From contig DLGQ01000079.1 of the NCBI GenBank assembly GCA_002482775.1, positions 40,027-104,026 on the forward strand: a DNA stretch of 64,000 nucleotides, written 5' to 3'. Below, piece by piece: positions 7,317 to 15,711 of the stretch (position 1 is its first letter; each line of letters opens with the position of its first letter). Made by a program: the position numbers and the translations under genes. This DNA comes from Flavobacteriales bacterium UBA7690. Lineage in GTDB: Bacteria > Bacteroidota > Bacteroidia > Flavobacteriales_F > PHOS-HE28. The notes beneath the pieces were generated by a model that saw only the letters and a list, made by a program, of their open reading frames with translations, was not told the DNA's origin and did no database searches.

Positions 7317-7402
7317 CATTCATCACCGCCCCAACGCCAGCACACGCGACGCGAGGTTTCTTCAACGGGAGGGAGCACCTTGCATCACCCCGCGTTGCAC
7401 CC

Positions 7403-9802
7403 ATGCTCAAGAACCTCCTCCTCACCGGTCTGCGCAGCCTCTGGAAACAGAAGCTCTACACGCTGGTCAACCTGCTCGGCCTCGCTACCGGCATCGCGTG
7501 TTTCGTGCTGATCGGCCTGTACGTGCAGCACGAGCGCAGCTTCGACCGCTTCGTGCCGAGCAACGAACGCGTGTACCGTGTGGTGGGTGAAATTGAAATG
7601 GAGGGTCAAGGGGAGCACAGCAGCAGCATGGTGTTCGGGCTTGGGCCCACGTTGCTCGGCGATCATCCGGAGCTGATCGAAACGCAGTGCCGCTGGTTCG
7701 ATTTCCAGGATCCGCAGCACACGTTGAAGGTCGGCGACAGCCTCAGTACCAACAAGCTCTTCACCGAGAGCGGCCTGTACCTGGTGGACAGCACGGTGTT
7801 CGACATCTTCAACTACCCGCTGCTGGTGGGCGATCCGAAGACGGCGTTGGCGCGGCCGGGCAGCATCGTGCTCTCGCAGGAACTCGCGAAGAAGTACTTC
7901 GGCGACGCCGATCCGATGGGGCAGATGATGAAGTGGGACGGCTCCATGGATGTGCAGGTCACTGGTATCCTTGGCGAGATCCCGCGCAATTCACACATCC
8001 GGTTCGAAGGGCTCGTGAGCTTCGGCACCATCCTGCAATTCTGGAAGAACATCGAACGCAACTGGGTTTGGAACCCATGCTGGACCTACGTCCGCTTGAA
8101 GGAAGGCATCACGAGAGCCGAGGTCGACCGCGTGTTCCCGGACTTCATCCAGAAGTACTATCCCGATTTCCTCAAGGACCAGATCGGCCACGAACTGCAA
8201 CCGTTAACGGACATCCACCTCATTAGCAAGCTCGATTTCGAAATGCGCCAGAACGGCGACGCGGGCAGCGTGAACATCCTGTGGGTGATCGGCTTCTTCA
8301 TCATCGTTCTGGCAGGTGTCAACTTCATGAACCTCGCCACCGCGCGCAGTGCGTACCGCGCCCGTGAAGTGGGTGTGCGCAAAGCCGCCGGTGCCACGCG
8401 CGGGCAGCTGATCGGTCAGTTCCTGCTGGAGAGCGTGCTGATCAGCATGATCGCCGCGCTGATCGCGTTGGTGCTGATCCACCTGCTGATGCCCGCGTTC
8501 AACCAGCTCGCAGGTGGAACGATCCCGTTGCCTTCGTTGCTCGTACCGGGCGTACTTGGCATCGCGGTGATAGTAGGTCTGTTGAGCGGCATCTATCCTG
8601 CCTTCTTCCTCTCCTCGTTCCAACCAGCGGTGGTGCTGAAAGGCAATAGCGGCGGTACTTCGCGCGGCCAAGCACTGCGGAAGTCGCTCGTGGTGGTGCA
8701 GTTCGCCATCGCGTTGGTGCTCATCATCGGCACCGTGTTCGTGAAGAAGCAGCACGACCATTTGCAAAGCGTTGACCTCGGCTTCAATAAGGAGCAGGTG
8801 ATCCTGATCCCTGTGCGTGCGCCGATGAGCGAAGTGTACCTCGCGGTGTTCCCCGAGCTGAAGAAGATCAGTGGCGTGAAGGCCGTGAGTTGGGCGAACG
8901 ACATCATCGGGAAGAAGCACAACACGCACGAGTTCAACTGGGGCACCATGGAGCAGGGCAAGTGGACCTATCTGCCTTGCCTCTATGTGAACCCCGAATT
9001 CCAACAGGCCATGGACATCGAGCTCCTTGCCGGACGCTGGTTCTCGCGCGACTTCCCCGGCGATGATTCCCTCAGTGTGATCGTCAACGAAACATTCGCA
9101 CGCCAGACCCATCCCGAAGATCCCACAAAAGCGATCGGAGACCGGATGGACACGCCGCACGGCGAAGAACGCATCATCGCAGTCACCAAGGATTTCGCTT
9201 TCGATCCGCTCTTCAAGGCCGTGCAGCCCTTCGTGTTCGACATGACCACCGACATCGGGCAATGGCTGCGCTACATCTACATCCGCACCGAAGGCGGCGA
9301 CCCCACGCCGGTGATCGATGCCGCGCGCAAGGAGTGGAACAGCCGCACCACGCAATTCCCCTTCGAATACCAATTCCTCGATGACCAGTTGAACATGCAG
9401 TACGAAGCACAAGGTCGTCTCGCGAAGCTCATCGGCCTCTTCTCGTTGCTCGCCGTGTTCATCGCCTGCCTCGGCCTCTTCGCACTCGCCAGCTGGACCG
9501 CCGAAAAGCGCACGCGCGAGATCGGCATCCGCAAAGTGATGGGCGCCGACACGCTACAGGTCACCTACCTCGTCACCCGCGATTTCCTGCTGCTGGTGCT
9601 CGTCGGCGCGCTCGTCGCCATGCCGCTCGCCTGGTTCGGCGTGGGCCGCTGGCTGGAGAACTTCGCGTTCCGCACGGCGATCGAACCGCTGGTGTTCGTA
9701 CTCGCGTCGCTGGTGGTGTTGCTCATCGCGAGTTTCACGGTGAGCTTTAGGGCGATCAGAGCGGCGCAGACGGATCCGGTGCGGGCGTTGCGGCATGAAT
9801 AA
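7403..9802 (+). CDS. MacB/FtsX-type ABC transporter permease
   Basis: A 799-residue duplicated FtsX-family permease, the common Bacteroidota double-length form. It starts MLKNLLLTGLRSLWKQKLY with a first membrane helix around residues 20-42, then a periplasmic MacB-core domain. Three helices lie around 280-430 (ILWVIGFFIIVLAGVNFMNLATARSA, with REVGVRKAAGATRGQL after it). A second periplasmic domain follows, and a C-terminal three-helix FtsX block (EIGIRKVMGAD) ends the protein. The cognate ATPase is not adjacent. Proteins of this type act in lipoprotein or peptide release or in efflux; the substrate is unknown. The start at 7403 is chosen because it gives the usual family N-terminus. The next gene follows after 12 bases. 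Confidence 0.9.
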   Translation: MLKNLLLTGLRSLWKQKLYTLVNLLGLATGIACFVLIGLYVQHERSFDRFVPSNERVYRVVGEIEMEGQGEHSSSMVFGLGPTLLGDHPELIETQCRWFDFQDPQHTLKVGDSLSTNKLFTESGLYLVDSTVFDIFNYPLLVGDPKTALARPGSIVLSQELAKKYFGDADPMGQMMKWDGSMDVQVTGILGEIPRNSHIRFEGLVSFGTILQFWKNIERNWVWNPCWTYVRLKEGITRAEVDRVFPDFIQKYYPDFLKDQIGHELQPLTDIHLISKLDFEMRQNGDAGSVNILWVIGFFIIVLAGVNFMNLATARSAYRAREVGVRKAAGATRGQLIGQFLLESVLISMIAALIALVLIHLLMPAFNQLAGGTIPLPSLLVPGVLGIAVIVGLLSGIYPAFFLSSFQPAVVLKGNSGGTSRGQALRKSLVVVQFAIALVLIIGTVFVKKQHDHLQSVDLGFNKEQVILIPVRAPMSEVYLAVFPELKKISGVKAVSWANDIIGKKHNTHEFNWGTMEQGKWTYLPCLYVNPEFQQAMDIELLAGRWFSRDFPGDDSLSVIVNETFARQTHPEDPTKAIGDRMDTPHGEERIIAVTKDFAFDPLFKAVQPFVFDMTTDIGQWLRYIYIRTEGGDPTPVIDAARKEWNSRTTQFPFEYQFLDDQLNMQYEAQGRLAKLIGLFSLLAVFIACLGLFALASWTAEKRTREIGIRKVMGADTLQVTYLVTRDFLLLVLVGALVAMPLAWFGVGRWLENFAFRTAIEPLVFVLASLVVLLIASFTVSFRAIRAAQTDPVRALRHE

Positions 9803-9814
9803 GAACAAATGACC

Positions 9815-10324
9815 ATGGACCGCAGACACTTCCTCGCCACCACCGGCCTCAGCATTCCGCTGCTTGGCACCAGTGCCCTTTTCGCACAAGACCCCGTGAA
9901 ACCCACCAAGACTGCGCAACTAGAGCCTGAGCTGGTGAAGGAGTTCGTGCGGGTGGGCCACAACAACCTGCCCGAAGTGCAACGCATGCTGAAGGAGCAA
10001 CCTGGCCTGCTCAACGCCAGCTGGGATGTGGGCGGTGGAGATTTTGAGACAGCCGTGGAAGGCGCGGGACATGTGGGCGACCGAGAGATCGCGGAATACC
10101 TGATCGGGCAAGGCGCTCGGGCGAACGTCTTCGTGCTTACCATGCTTGGGCATACGGCCATCGTGAAAGGCCTGCTGGCGTTGTACCCGGATCTGCTGCG
10201 CTCCAAAGGGCCGCATGGCCTCACACTCTTGCATCACGCAGCACGCGGCGGGGAACGTGCGCATGAACTGCTGGAGCACATTCGATCGTTGGGGCTTACT
10301 GAAGCGAAGCTCACCATGCCGTGA
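9815..10324 (+). CDS. Exported ankyrin-repeat protein with Tat-like signal
   Basis: A 169-residue protein with an N-terminus MDRRHFLATTGLSIPLLGTS..FAQ: twin arginine, hydrophobic core and a small-residue cleavage site, consistent with Tat export to the periplasm. The mature part has about three ankyrin-like repeats (NNLPEVQRML...GLLNASWD; GDREIAEYLIGQGARANVF; GHTAIVKGLL; GLTLLHHAARGGERAHELLEHI). An ATG two codons earlier (9809) is an alternative start. It probably mediates protein contacts. It follows the permease gene closely and may be co-transcribed. Confidence 0.8.
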   Translation: MDRRHFLATTGLSIPLLGTSALFAQDPVKPTKTAQLEPELVKEFVRVGHNNLPEVQRMLKEQPGLLNASWDVGGGDFETAVEGAGHVGDREIAEYLIGQGARANVFVLTMLGHTAIVKGLLALYPDLLRSKGPHGLTLLHHAARGGERAHELLEHIRSLGLTEAKLTMP

Positions 10325-10465
10325 TCGGCAGCGCGCAGTCAACACGGGTCGATCCGTCACTCATCGCAGGCACGTTTGTCTGCGGAGCGTGTGGTCGAAC
10401 TTGCTCATCAGCCAACACCACCGACGGTCGCACGCAACGGGGTCACGGGTGGCTAAGTGATCTTA

Positions 10466-10771
10466 TCACCCCAGCCCCTCCGGGATCGTGATCACTCGTT
10501 GTACTGGAAAGATCTGCTTTGGATCCGATACCTTGGGCACAATGCTGAATGCATGCACGATGTGCGTAAAGCGCCTGCGTTGCCGGTCGTAGTAGAGGTA
10601 AGGCTTCATGCTCCCAACGAGCTTGTCCACTGCAGGCACGTCCATAGGTACCACCCATGTCGGTGGCACGTCGCGATCGGGGGCTAGCTCCAACATCGAC
10701 TCAGCCCGTTCACGCAGCGAGTCCCGCTGCAGCATGTACACCTTGATGATGGCTTCTTCGATGCCTTCCAT
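10466..10771 (-). CDS. Hypothetical protein, 101 aa
   Basis: A small ORF starting 11 bases after the upstream lipoprotein gene. The sequence (MEGIEEAIIKVYMLQRDSLR ... PYLYYDRQRRRFTHIVHAF) has no signal peptide or membrane helix and matches no family I know. The close spacing and codon use make it a plausible second gene of the lipoprotein operon. The 141 bases between its stop and the convergent ankyrin gene hold nothing I can identify. Confidence 0.4.
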   Translation of the reverse strand: MEGIEEAIIKVYMLQRDSLRERAESMLELAPDRDVPPTWVVPMDVPAVDKLVGSMKPYLYYDRQRRRFTHIVHAFSIVPKVSDPKQIFPVQRVITIPEGLG

Positions 10772-10782
10772 GTATCGGTTGT

Positions 10783-11289
10783 TCAGTGAGGTTCGCCGTT
10801 TTGCTGCGGAGGACTCGTCAGTCGATCGCGGAAGTAGCCGTTCTTCATCGAGTCCATCTCCGCCATCATCTGTTGCATCCAGCGTTCGTTCCTCTCCAAG
10901 CGCTTGCGGAAGAAGTCGTTGTGGAAGAAGTCAGGGTACAGGAGCGTATCACGGAAGAACAGGTCATTGAACCCCGGATCGGACATGAACGGGAACTGTC
11001 TGTTGAAGTGCGGCTTGAAGTCCTGGAAAAGGCTGTCCATTCGAGCGGGATCCACATGTCGGCTGCTGTAGTATGAGGAGTACGTGGAATCGTAGGCGAT
11101 CAAGTTGCCGTTCGCGTCAACCTCCTTGTTCACCCGTACCTCGATCTTCGGGGTATTCGGCTGGGCGGTGATCGTATCCTGTTCCACGGTGTTCTGCTGG
11201 TGCTGTTGTGCCTGCCCATTGCATGCGGTCAGCGCCATGCTCATCACGGCCAACACATGCACCAGTTGGGTTGTTCCATTGGTTCTCAT
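10783..11289 (-). CDS. Predicted lipoprotein, 168 aa
   Basis: The start at MRTNGTTQLVHVLAVMSMALTAC gives a lipobox (LTAC) with the lipidated cysteine near residue 23; a longer frame upstream has no signal. The mature region has a V-D-x-N-G-N-L-I-x-Y-D-S-T-Y-S segment, which I have seen in unnamed Bacteroidota proteins, followed by a charged, aromatic-rich tail (FFHNDFFRKRLERNERWMQQMMAEMDSMK). It is probably membrane-anchored in the periplasm or at the outer membrane. It lies downstream of hsp20 but is separated from it by a terminator-like hairpin. Function unknown. Confidence 0.65.
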   Translation of the reverse strand: MRTNGTTQLVHVLAVMSMALTACNGQAQQHQQNTVEQDTITAQPNTPKIEVRVNKEVDANGNLIAYDSTYSSYYSSRHVDPARMDSLFQDFKPHFNRQFPFMSDPGFNDLFFRDTLLYPDFFHNDFFRKRLERNERWMQQMMAEMDSMKNGYFRDRLTSPPQQNGEPH

Positions 11290-11325
11290 GGTTGTAGGTA
11301 TTGGGGTTCCATGCACTGGAAGCAA

Positions 11326-11354
11326 GGAAGGCCGCCCTAAGCTGGCGGCCTTCC
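11326..11354 (-). terminator. Terminator-like hairpin after hsp20
   Basis: A perfect 11-base stem GGAAGGCCGCC...GGCGGCCTTCC with a 7-base loop lies 20 bases beyond the hsp20 stop and before the lipoprotein start. No clear T tract follows, so termination is inferred from position and stem strength. Confidence 0.65.
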
Positions 11355-11374
11355 AACTTCCTCGATCCGGCCGC

Positions 11375-11821
11375 TTAGCGGATGGTGATCGTTCGCGTCT
11401 TCGGCTTGGCCTCTTCCGATTTCGGGATCGTCACCTGCAGCACGCCGTTCACATACTCGGCCTTGATGGCATCGGCCTTTACGCTATGGGGCATCACGAA
11501 GCTGCGTTCGAAGGCGGTGCGGCTGAACTCCCGGCGGTTCCAGCGGGTTTCCTCCTTCTGCTCATCCTCGGTCTGTTCGCCGCGGATGGTGAGGGTATCG
11601 TCCACCATCTCGATCTTCAGGTCCTTCTTGTCGAACCCGGGGGCCTGCATCTCGAGCTTGAAGTCATCGTTGCTCTCCACGATGTTCACGCGCGGGCCGT
11701 GGTCCAAGAATCCGTCGCTGCCAAAGAAGCGGGAAATATTGGGGCCGAAGATCTCGCTGGCCAGACGGTCCACCGGGGAAGCTGTGCTCACCGGCGCACT
11801 CTTGTACTTCACAAGTGTCAT
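11375..11821 (-). CDS. Hsp20/alpha-crystallin small heat-shock protein
   Basis: A 148-residue ATP-independent chaperone. It starts at MTLVKYKSAPVS; a longer frame adds eight residues without support. The alpha-crystallin domain runs from about residue 43 to 140 (GPRVNIVESNDDFKLEMQAPGFDKKDLKIEM, LTIRGEQ, F-x-R-x-F-x-M-P, and the A-E-Y-x-N-G-V-L-x-V-x-I-P-K motif). It ends with an ITI-like I-x-I tail used in oligomer assembly. On the minus strand, TATTGCTTTTGG about 60 bases upstream is a possible -7 region. The 205 bases upstream to the tetR pseudogene contain nothing else recognisable. Confidence 0.93.
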   Translation of the reverse strand: MTLVKYKSAPVSTASPVDRLASEIFGPNISRFFGSDGFLDHGPRVNIVESNDDFKLEMQAPGFDKKDLKIEMVDDTLTIRGEQTEDEQKEETRWNRREFSRTAFERSFVMPHSVKADAIKAEYVNGVLQVTIPKSEEAKPKTRTITIR

Positions 11822-12026
11822 TGTTGTTGGTATTACCCCGGCCACATGGTCGGGGGTGCAGCCCTCGTTCCAAAAGCAATACCATCACACGGTTGCTGAC
11901 ATTTTGTAATGTGGTATTGAACAATTTTAAGAACTGAAGAAGCATGGTCTGTCGATCATGCCTTGTGAATGAAATTTTGACAGATCCTTATCTCCGAGGG
12001 TCGTTGTGATCCGGATATCACCTCCA

Positions 12027-12690
12027 TTACAAGTACCGACCGCTCATGTCGCTGAGGATTTCGGCGAGATGTTTCCGTTCCTTCTTCATGCTCAACTCCG
12101 TAAGCGTGGGCAAATGGTGCATGGCGAACTCCAGCGAGTGGGACATCTCCACCAGCGTGGTAGCGAAAGAACGCGAGGACCGCATGCACGCCGCACAGGC
12201 CTTCAGGTCTGTGGCGATGTGGGTACACAGGTCCTTGAATGGCTTGAAGAGCTTCAGTTCGTTGTCCGAGTCCACGTTCTTGTGCACGAAGGACTTGGAG
12301 CCTTCGTTGATCACCAGTTCCCGCAGGGCTGAGGGGTGGAACTGTGCCTCCAGGGCATCGGCAGGCCACGATCCGCACGGCGCCCGGATGTCAGTGTACC
12401 ATGTCCAGCGGTTCCTTGGTCGCCCTCCCTTCTTGTTTGCAGTGCGTGGCCAACCAGAGCCAGTAGACCTGGAAGTAGTACTTCTACAGCCGCTGGTTGT
12501 TGGCGAAGTAGTGGTACCCAGTTACCTCGGTGCAGCCGATGCGCTCCGCCAACTTCTTGAAGGTGAAGACTTCCAGGCCGATCTCGTTCATCTGCACCAA
12601 CCCCTGCGCGAGGATCCGTGTACCTATTGGACTGCTGGTGTCGCGCAGGGTAAGGCCGGGGGCCGGTTCGATCAGGTAGCGAGGTATTAC
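12027..12690 (-). pseudogene. Broken tetR-family regulator, paralogue of the gene at 14613-15305
   Basis: Two ORF pieces align end to end with the intact TetR protein at 15305. The N-terminal piece (LTLRDTSSPIGTRILAQGL...VFTFKKLAERIGCTEVT.YHYFANNQRL) is followed by an in-frame TAG where the intact copy reads RLLQYYF. Translation past the stop continues the homology (KYYFQVYWLWLATHC), then hits a second stop and a frameshift. Homology resumes in another frame as SWPADALEAQFHPSALRELVINEGSKSF and runs to the end (EFAMHHLPTLTEL, SGRYL). The start codon position reads ATA. It is thus a duplicated regulator that has decayed by several independent lesions. Confidence 0.85.
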
Positions 12691-13553
12691 GGATTGCAGT
12701 TCCCGCAATGCTGCGGTTCTTCGTTCGTGCGCCCATCAGGCCTTGGCTCAGCATGCTCGTGACCGCAGTCATTGCAGGTGCGCAAGTAGGACCGCACGCT
12801 TTGTGTAGGCCAACCGCATTGCTCACATGGAAGACCGGGCAAAGCTTGCGTGATCCGGAACCAGCATGCACCACATACCGGGCACGTCTTGGCGAGTTCA
12901 GCCGCGAAGCGGTCTGCTGTCTGCGCAATTGCCCGCATACGTGTTGGGTTGCCCATGGCGCGCATATCCGTCTCTACCCAGCAGGAGCCATGTGCGGCGA
13001 TGAGGTCTTCCGCCAAGGAGCGGAGCTGTTCATGATCATCGATGCCCTTGTGCAGGACATCACCCCGCTGCCACTTCTCCTTCGCGCGCACTATCAGGTG
13101 ATGCTCGGGGAACTTCATGCGGCCCGCGAAGACCATCACATCGGCTGTACTTCCGCATAACTCCCCGCCGAACACAGTTTCCAGTACCACATGACGATGG
13201 GAATATACCGATCCGTCGCGTGCATCATAGAGCACCAGGATCTCCTCATCGCAGGAAATGAACGGTGCAGGCGGATAGGGCCCGAAGGAACCTTCGCTGG
13301 CGATCACCAGGTCCATGCCGCTCAGGTCCGAGCCATGCTTCGCTTTATCCAAACATGCGGTGAGCGGGTCCACAATGCGTTGCACTTCGCCGCTGAAAGT
13401 CCCGAAAAGATCCGTGTCCACATCGGATATGGCACGGAAGTCCGTTAGTGGCAATGCCCCCATCAACGCCGGACCGATCACGCGTTCCTTGCCGTGCAGG
13501 GTGGCTATACCGAGCCTACGACCGGCAAAGCGACGGTAGAGCGGATCGTTCAT
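12687..13553 (-). CDS. DUF6671 family protein
   Basis: A 288-residue protein starting MNDPLYRRFAGRRLGIATLHGKE. It carries patterns I associate with DUF6671: HGKERVIGPAL, TDLFGTFSGEV, ASEGSFGPYP and a C-terminal set of cysteine pairs (CPVCGACWF, GLPCEQCGWPT, CNDCGHEHAEPRPDGR, CGNCNP) that should form two zinc ribbons. Length is normal. Function unknown; the basic role may be in metal or nucleic-acid binding. It is the only intact gene between two broken ones, and its stop touches the start of the tetR pseudogene. Confidence 0.8.
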   Translation of the reverse strand: MNDPLYRRFAGRRLGIATLHGKERVIGPALMGALPLTDFRAISDVDTDLFGTFSGEVQRIVDPLTACLDKAKHGSDLSGMDLVIASEGSFGPYPPAPFISCDEEILVLYDARDGSVYSHRHVVLETVFGGELCGSTADVMVFAGRMKFPEHHLIVRAKEKWQRGDVLHKGIDDHEQLRSLAEDLIAAHGSCWVETDMRAMGNPTRMRAIAQTADRFAAELAKTCPVCGACWFRITQALPGLPCEQCGWPTQSVRSYLRTCNDCGHEHAEPRPDGRTNEEPQHCGNCNP

Positions 13554-13617
13554 GTTCCACCCGGACCAGTTGGACAAGGATCCATCTCTCATCAGTTTCT
13601 CAATAGGCCTGTCGCGT

Positions 13618-14610
13618 TCACTCACCTTGCCCCAAGGAGAAGCCACGCACACCATCGAACAGATATAGGTTCTGGGTCTTGATCACATCCACCCCTGATT
13701 CGGTCAGGAGATGTAGCATTTGCATCACCTGCCGTTGGCCGATGATCCGGTAGGTCGCTTTGCTATCATCGATCAACGCATCGGGATCCACGAACCTGTA
13801 GCGCCAGTGATCGGTGGAGAAAATTCCCGGGGATCCGTCAGGCCACACCTTCACGCTGCGGTTGGTGATCATCTTCAGCTTTAACATACCGTGCGAGGCC
13901 TTCTTCAAACGCTCGGCCAGTTGATCCGCAGTGCTTGTTCCATCGCAAACGAAGACGTCCACACCGCGGAGTTCACGCTTCATCGTTGGCCGCACGTAGG
14001 TGTACTTGGGCATTTCTCCACCGCGCACTTCCACGGACTTCAGGTACGCCGGTACACGTCCCAGTCGCTCGATCACGGCATCCGCGAACTCCTTGGTACC
14101 CGCGCGCACCTTCGAGACATCCTCACGGTGAACATCACCCGGGTGGATACCCGCTTCCCAGGTGCAGAGCCACGCGTTCTGGATGGCTTGGGCCTTCTCA
14201 GGCATGGCCAGATGTGCGAGCATCATGCATGGGGCGTTGAGCATCGCGCTCGGGTTTGCGAACCCCTGCCCGGCGATATCCGGCGCACTGCCGTGGATGG
14301 CCTCGAACCTGCTGATGCGGTCGCCGATGTTGGCGCTGCCCGCCATGCCCGCGCTGCCGGTTAGCTCGGCCGGCACTTCGCTGATGATGTCGCCGTAGAG
14401 GTCCAAGGTCATGATCACATCGTAGCGGTTCGGCTGAGTGGCCACGCGCAGTGCCGATGTCGATGATCTGTACTTCCTGTTGGAGTCCGGGGTACTCCAT
14501 GCCGTCGTGCCGGAACGTATCGGTGAACATGCCGTCGGTCAGTTTCACGATGTTGTGTTTCGGGGTCAATGACCGTGGAGGGCATCGCCTTTGGTGACAG
14601 TGATGGTATG
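13618..14610 (-). pseudogene. icd: Broken NADP-type isocitrate dehydrogenase (Thermus-like long form)
   Basis: The C-terminal 270 residues are intact in one frame: DLYGDIISEVPAELTGSAGM, SANIGDR, AIHGSAPDIAGQGFANPSAM, and the extra C-terminal domain of the roughly 480-residue enzyme type. Upstream, another frame encodes HNIVKLTDGMFTDTFR ... YPGLQQEVQIIDIGTA. Before that lies ITVTKGDALHGH, which looks like the enzyme's very first strand, joined directly to the middle of the protein. So about 200 residues, including substrate-binding positions, are deleted, and at least two frameshifts are present. No functional product is expected; an intact copy should exist elsewhere if the citrate cycle runs. 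Confidence 0.85.
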
Positions 14611-14612
14611 AT

Positions 14613-15305
14613 TCAATTGCGTTTGGGGATTGAAGTATTTGGTGCGAGGTAGCGATCGGCAAGGTCGATGAGGAAAGCCGCGAGTTGCTTGCGGTCTTTC
14701 TTTTCGCTGAGTTCGGTGAGCGCGGGCAGGTGGTGCATGGCGAACTCCAGTGTATGCGCCATATCCACCAGCGTCGTTGCGAACGAACGCGGGCTCTTCA
14801 TGCGCGGCGAACACGCCTTAAGTTCCTTGGCCACATGCGCACACAGGTCCTTATATGGCTTGAAGAGCTTGAGCTGATTGTCAGAGTCCACATTCTTATG
14901 CAGGAAGGACTTGGAGCCTTCGCGGATCACCAAATGACGCAACGTGGCCGGATCGAGCTGTGCGGCCATGGCGTCCTTCGGCCAGATCCCGCACATGGCG
15001 ATGATGTCTCCATGTAAGCGTTCGCGCGGATCCTTCAATGTTCGCCCCTCCTGCTCGCAATGCGTTTGCAACCACAGCCAGTAGAGCTGGAAGTAGTACT
15101 GGAGCAGCCGCTGTTTGTTGGCGAAGTAGTGGTACACCGTTACCTCTGTTGAACCCAAACGATCCGCGAGCTTCTTGAAGGTGAAGGCCTCCAGGCCCAA
15201 CTCGAGCATCAGGTCCAGGCCTTCAGTAAGGATGCGTGCGCCCATGGGGCTGCCGGTATCGCGCAGGCTTAGCGTGGTGTCCGGGATCAGGTGGTAGCGT
15301 GTCAT
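14613..15305 (-). CDS. TetR-family transcriptional regulator
   Basis: A 230-residue regulator starting MTRYHLIPDTTLSLRDTGSP. The TetR DNA-binding domain lies at residues 15-70 (ILTEGLDLMLELGLEAFTFKKLADRLGSTEVTVYHYFANKQRLLQYYF). The helical C-terminal ligand-binding part is family-specific and unassigned. It is transcribed divergently from a CutA-like gene. The 80-base gap contains an 11-base palindrome overlapping the -7 box of that gene, so mutual or autoregulation is likely. A decayed duplicate lies at 12027-12690. Confidence 0.88.
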   Translation of the reverse strand: MTRYHLIPDTTLSLRDTGSPMGARILTEGLDLMLELGLEAFTFKKLADRLGSTEVTVYHYFANKQRLLQYYFQLYWLWLQTHCEQEGRTLKDPRERLHGDIIAMCGIWPKDAMAAQLDPATLRHLVIREGSKSFLHKNVDSDNQLKLFKPYKDLCAHVAKELKACSPRMKSPRSFATTLVDMAHTLEFAMHHLPALTELSEKKDRKQLAAFLIDLADRYLAPNTSIPKRN

Positions 15306-15360
15306 ATGGGCCGCAATATAGTAAAACAACACAGTACAATAGTATGACTAATAAGTTGTA

Positions 15361-15371
15361 TAGTAATACTA
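15361..15371. promoter_or_regulatory. Candidate TetR operator TAGTA-A-TACTA
   Basis: A palindrome with perfect 5-base arms in the divergent tetR/cutA-like gap. An outer inverted pair TAGTAT (15340-15345) and ATACTA (15366-15371) also exists. It overlaps the -7 box at 15370, a good position for repression. Confidence 0.5.
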
Positions 15372-15377
15372 CATTTG
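15370..15377 (+). promoter_or_regulatory. -7 box TACATTTG of the CutA-like gene
   Basis: A perfect match to the Bacteroidota -7 consensus TAnnTTTG. It ends 8 bases before the ATG at 15386, so the transcript would have almost no leader. No good -33 TTTG at the usual distance was found. Confidence 0.55.
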
Positions 15378-15385
15378 CTCCCGTC

Positions 15386-15700
15386 ATGATCCACATCACG
15401 TTCCAGACCCGCACCATCAGCGCAGCCGAAAAGCTCGCTGCGCACTTGATGGATCAGCACCTCCTTCTGTTCCCGACGATCGATACGGACCACGAGGAAC
15501 TGAAGTGGGAGAACGGCCAGCTATACCGCGAGAGCCAGTTGCTCCTGCAAGGCATGACCAAAGGACTGCTCTATAGGGAGGTGGAGAAGGCCGCCTACGA
15601 CCTGTTAGGCTCCGAACTCGTTCGTATCCATGCGGTGCCGGTGACGCATTTGGATCCACACGCACAGAAGACCTTGCTCGAACAGACCGCCAAGGTGTGA
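15386..15700 (+). CDS. CutA1-like divalent-cation tolerance protein
   Basis: A 104-residue protein. The start at MIHITFQTRTISAAEKLA follows a perfect -7 box; the longer upstream frame would run through the promoter. The layout fits the CutA ferredoxin-like fold: an N-terminal strand, helix AAEKLAAHLMDQHLL, the central E-L-K-W-E-N-G-x-x-Y-R-E-S-Q-L-L-L-Q stretch, helix LLYREVEKAAYDLLG, and the final VRIHAVPVTHLDP, comparable to CutA I-x-x-x-P-V-x-x-x-x-x-x-Y. CutA proteins are small trimers linked to copper tolerance, with unclear mechanism. Similarity is recognisable but distant. It may be controlled by the divergent TetR. Confidence 0.6.
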   Translation: MIHITFQTRTISAAEKLAAHLMDQHLLLFPTIDTDHEELKWENGQLYRESQLLLQGMTKGLLYREVEKAAYDLLGSELVRIHAVPVTHLDPHAQKTLLEQTAKV

Positions 15701-15711
15701 GAACATGAACC

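Noticed and set aside
8204..9412. A 402-residue minus-strand ORF inside the permease gene
   Set aside because: It is rich in His, Asp and Gln with no domain and lies antisense to an intact FtsX-type permease.
13618..14445. A functional 275-residue isocitrate dehydrogenase
   Set aside because: The N-terminal half of the enzyme is absent, and upstream remnants in other frames show deletion and frameshifts.
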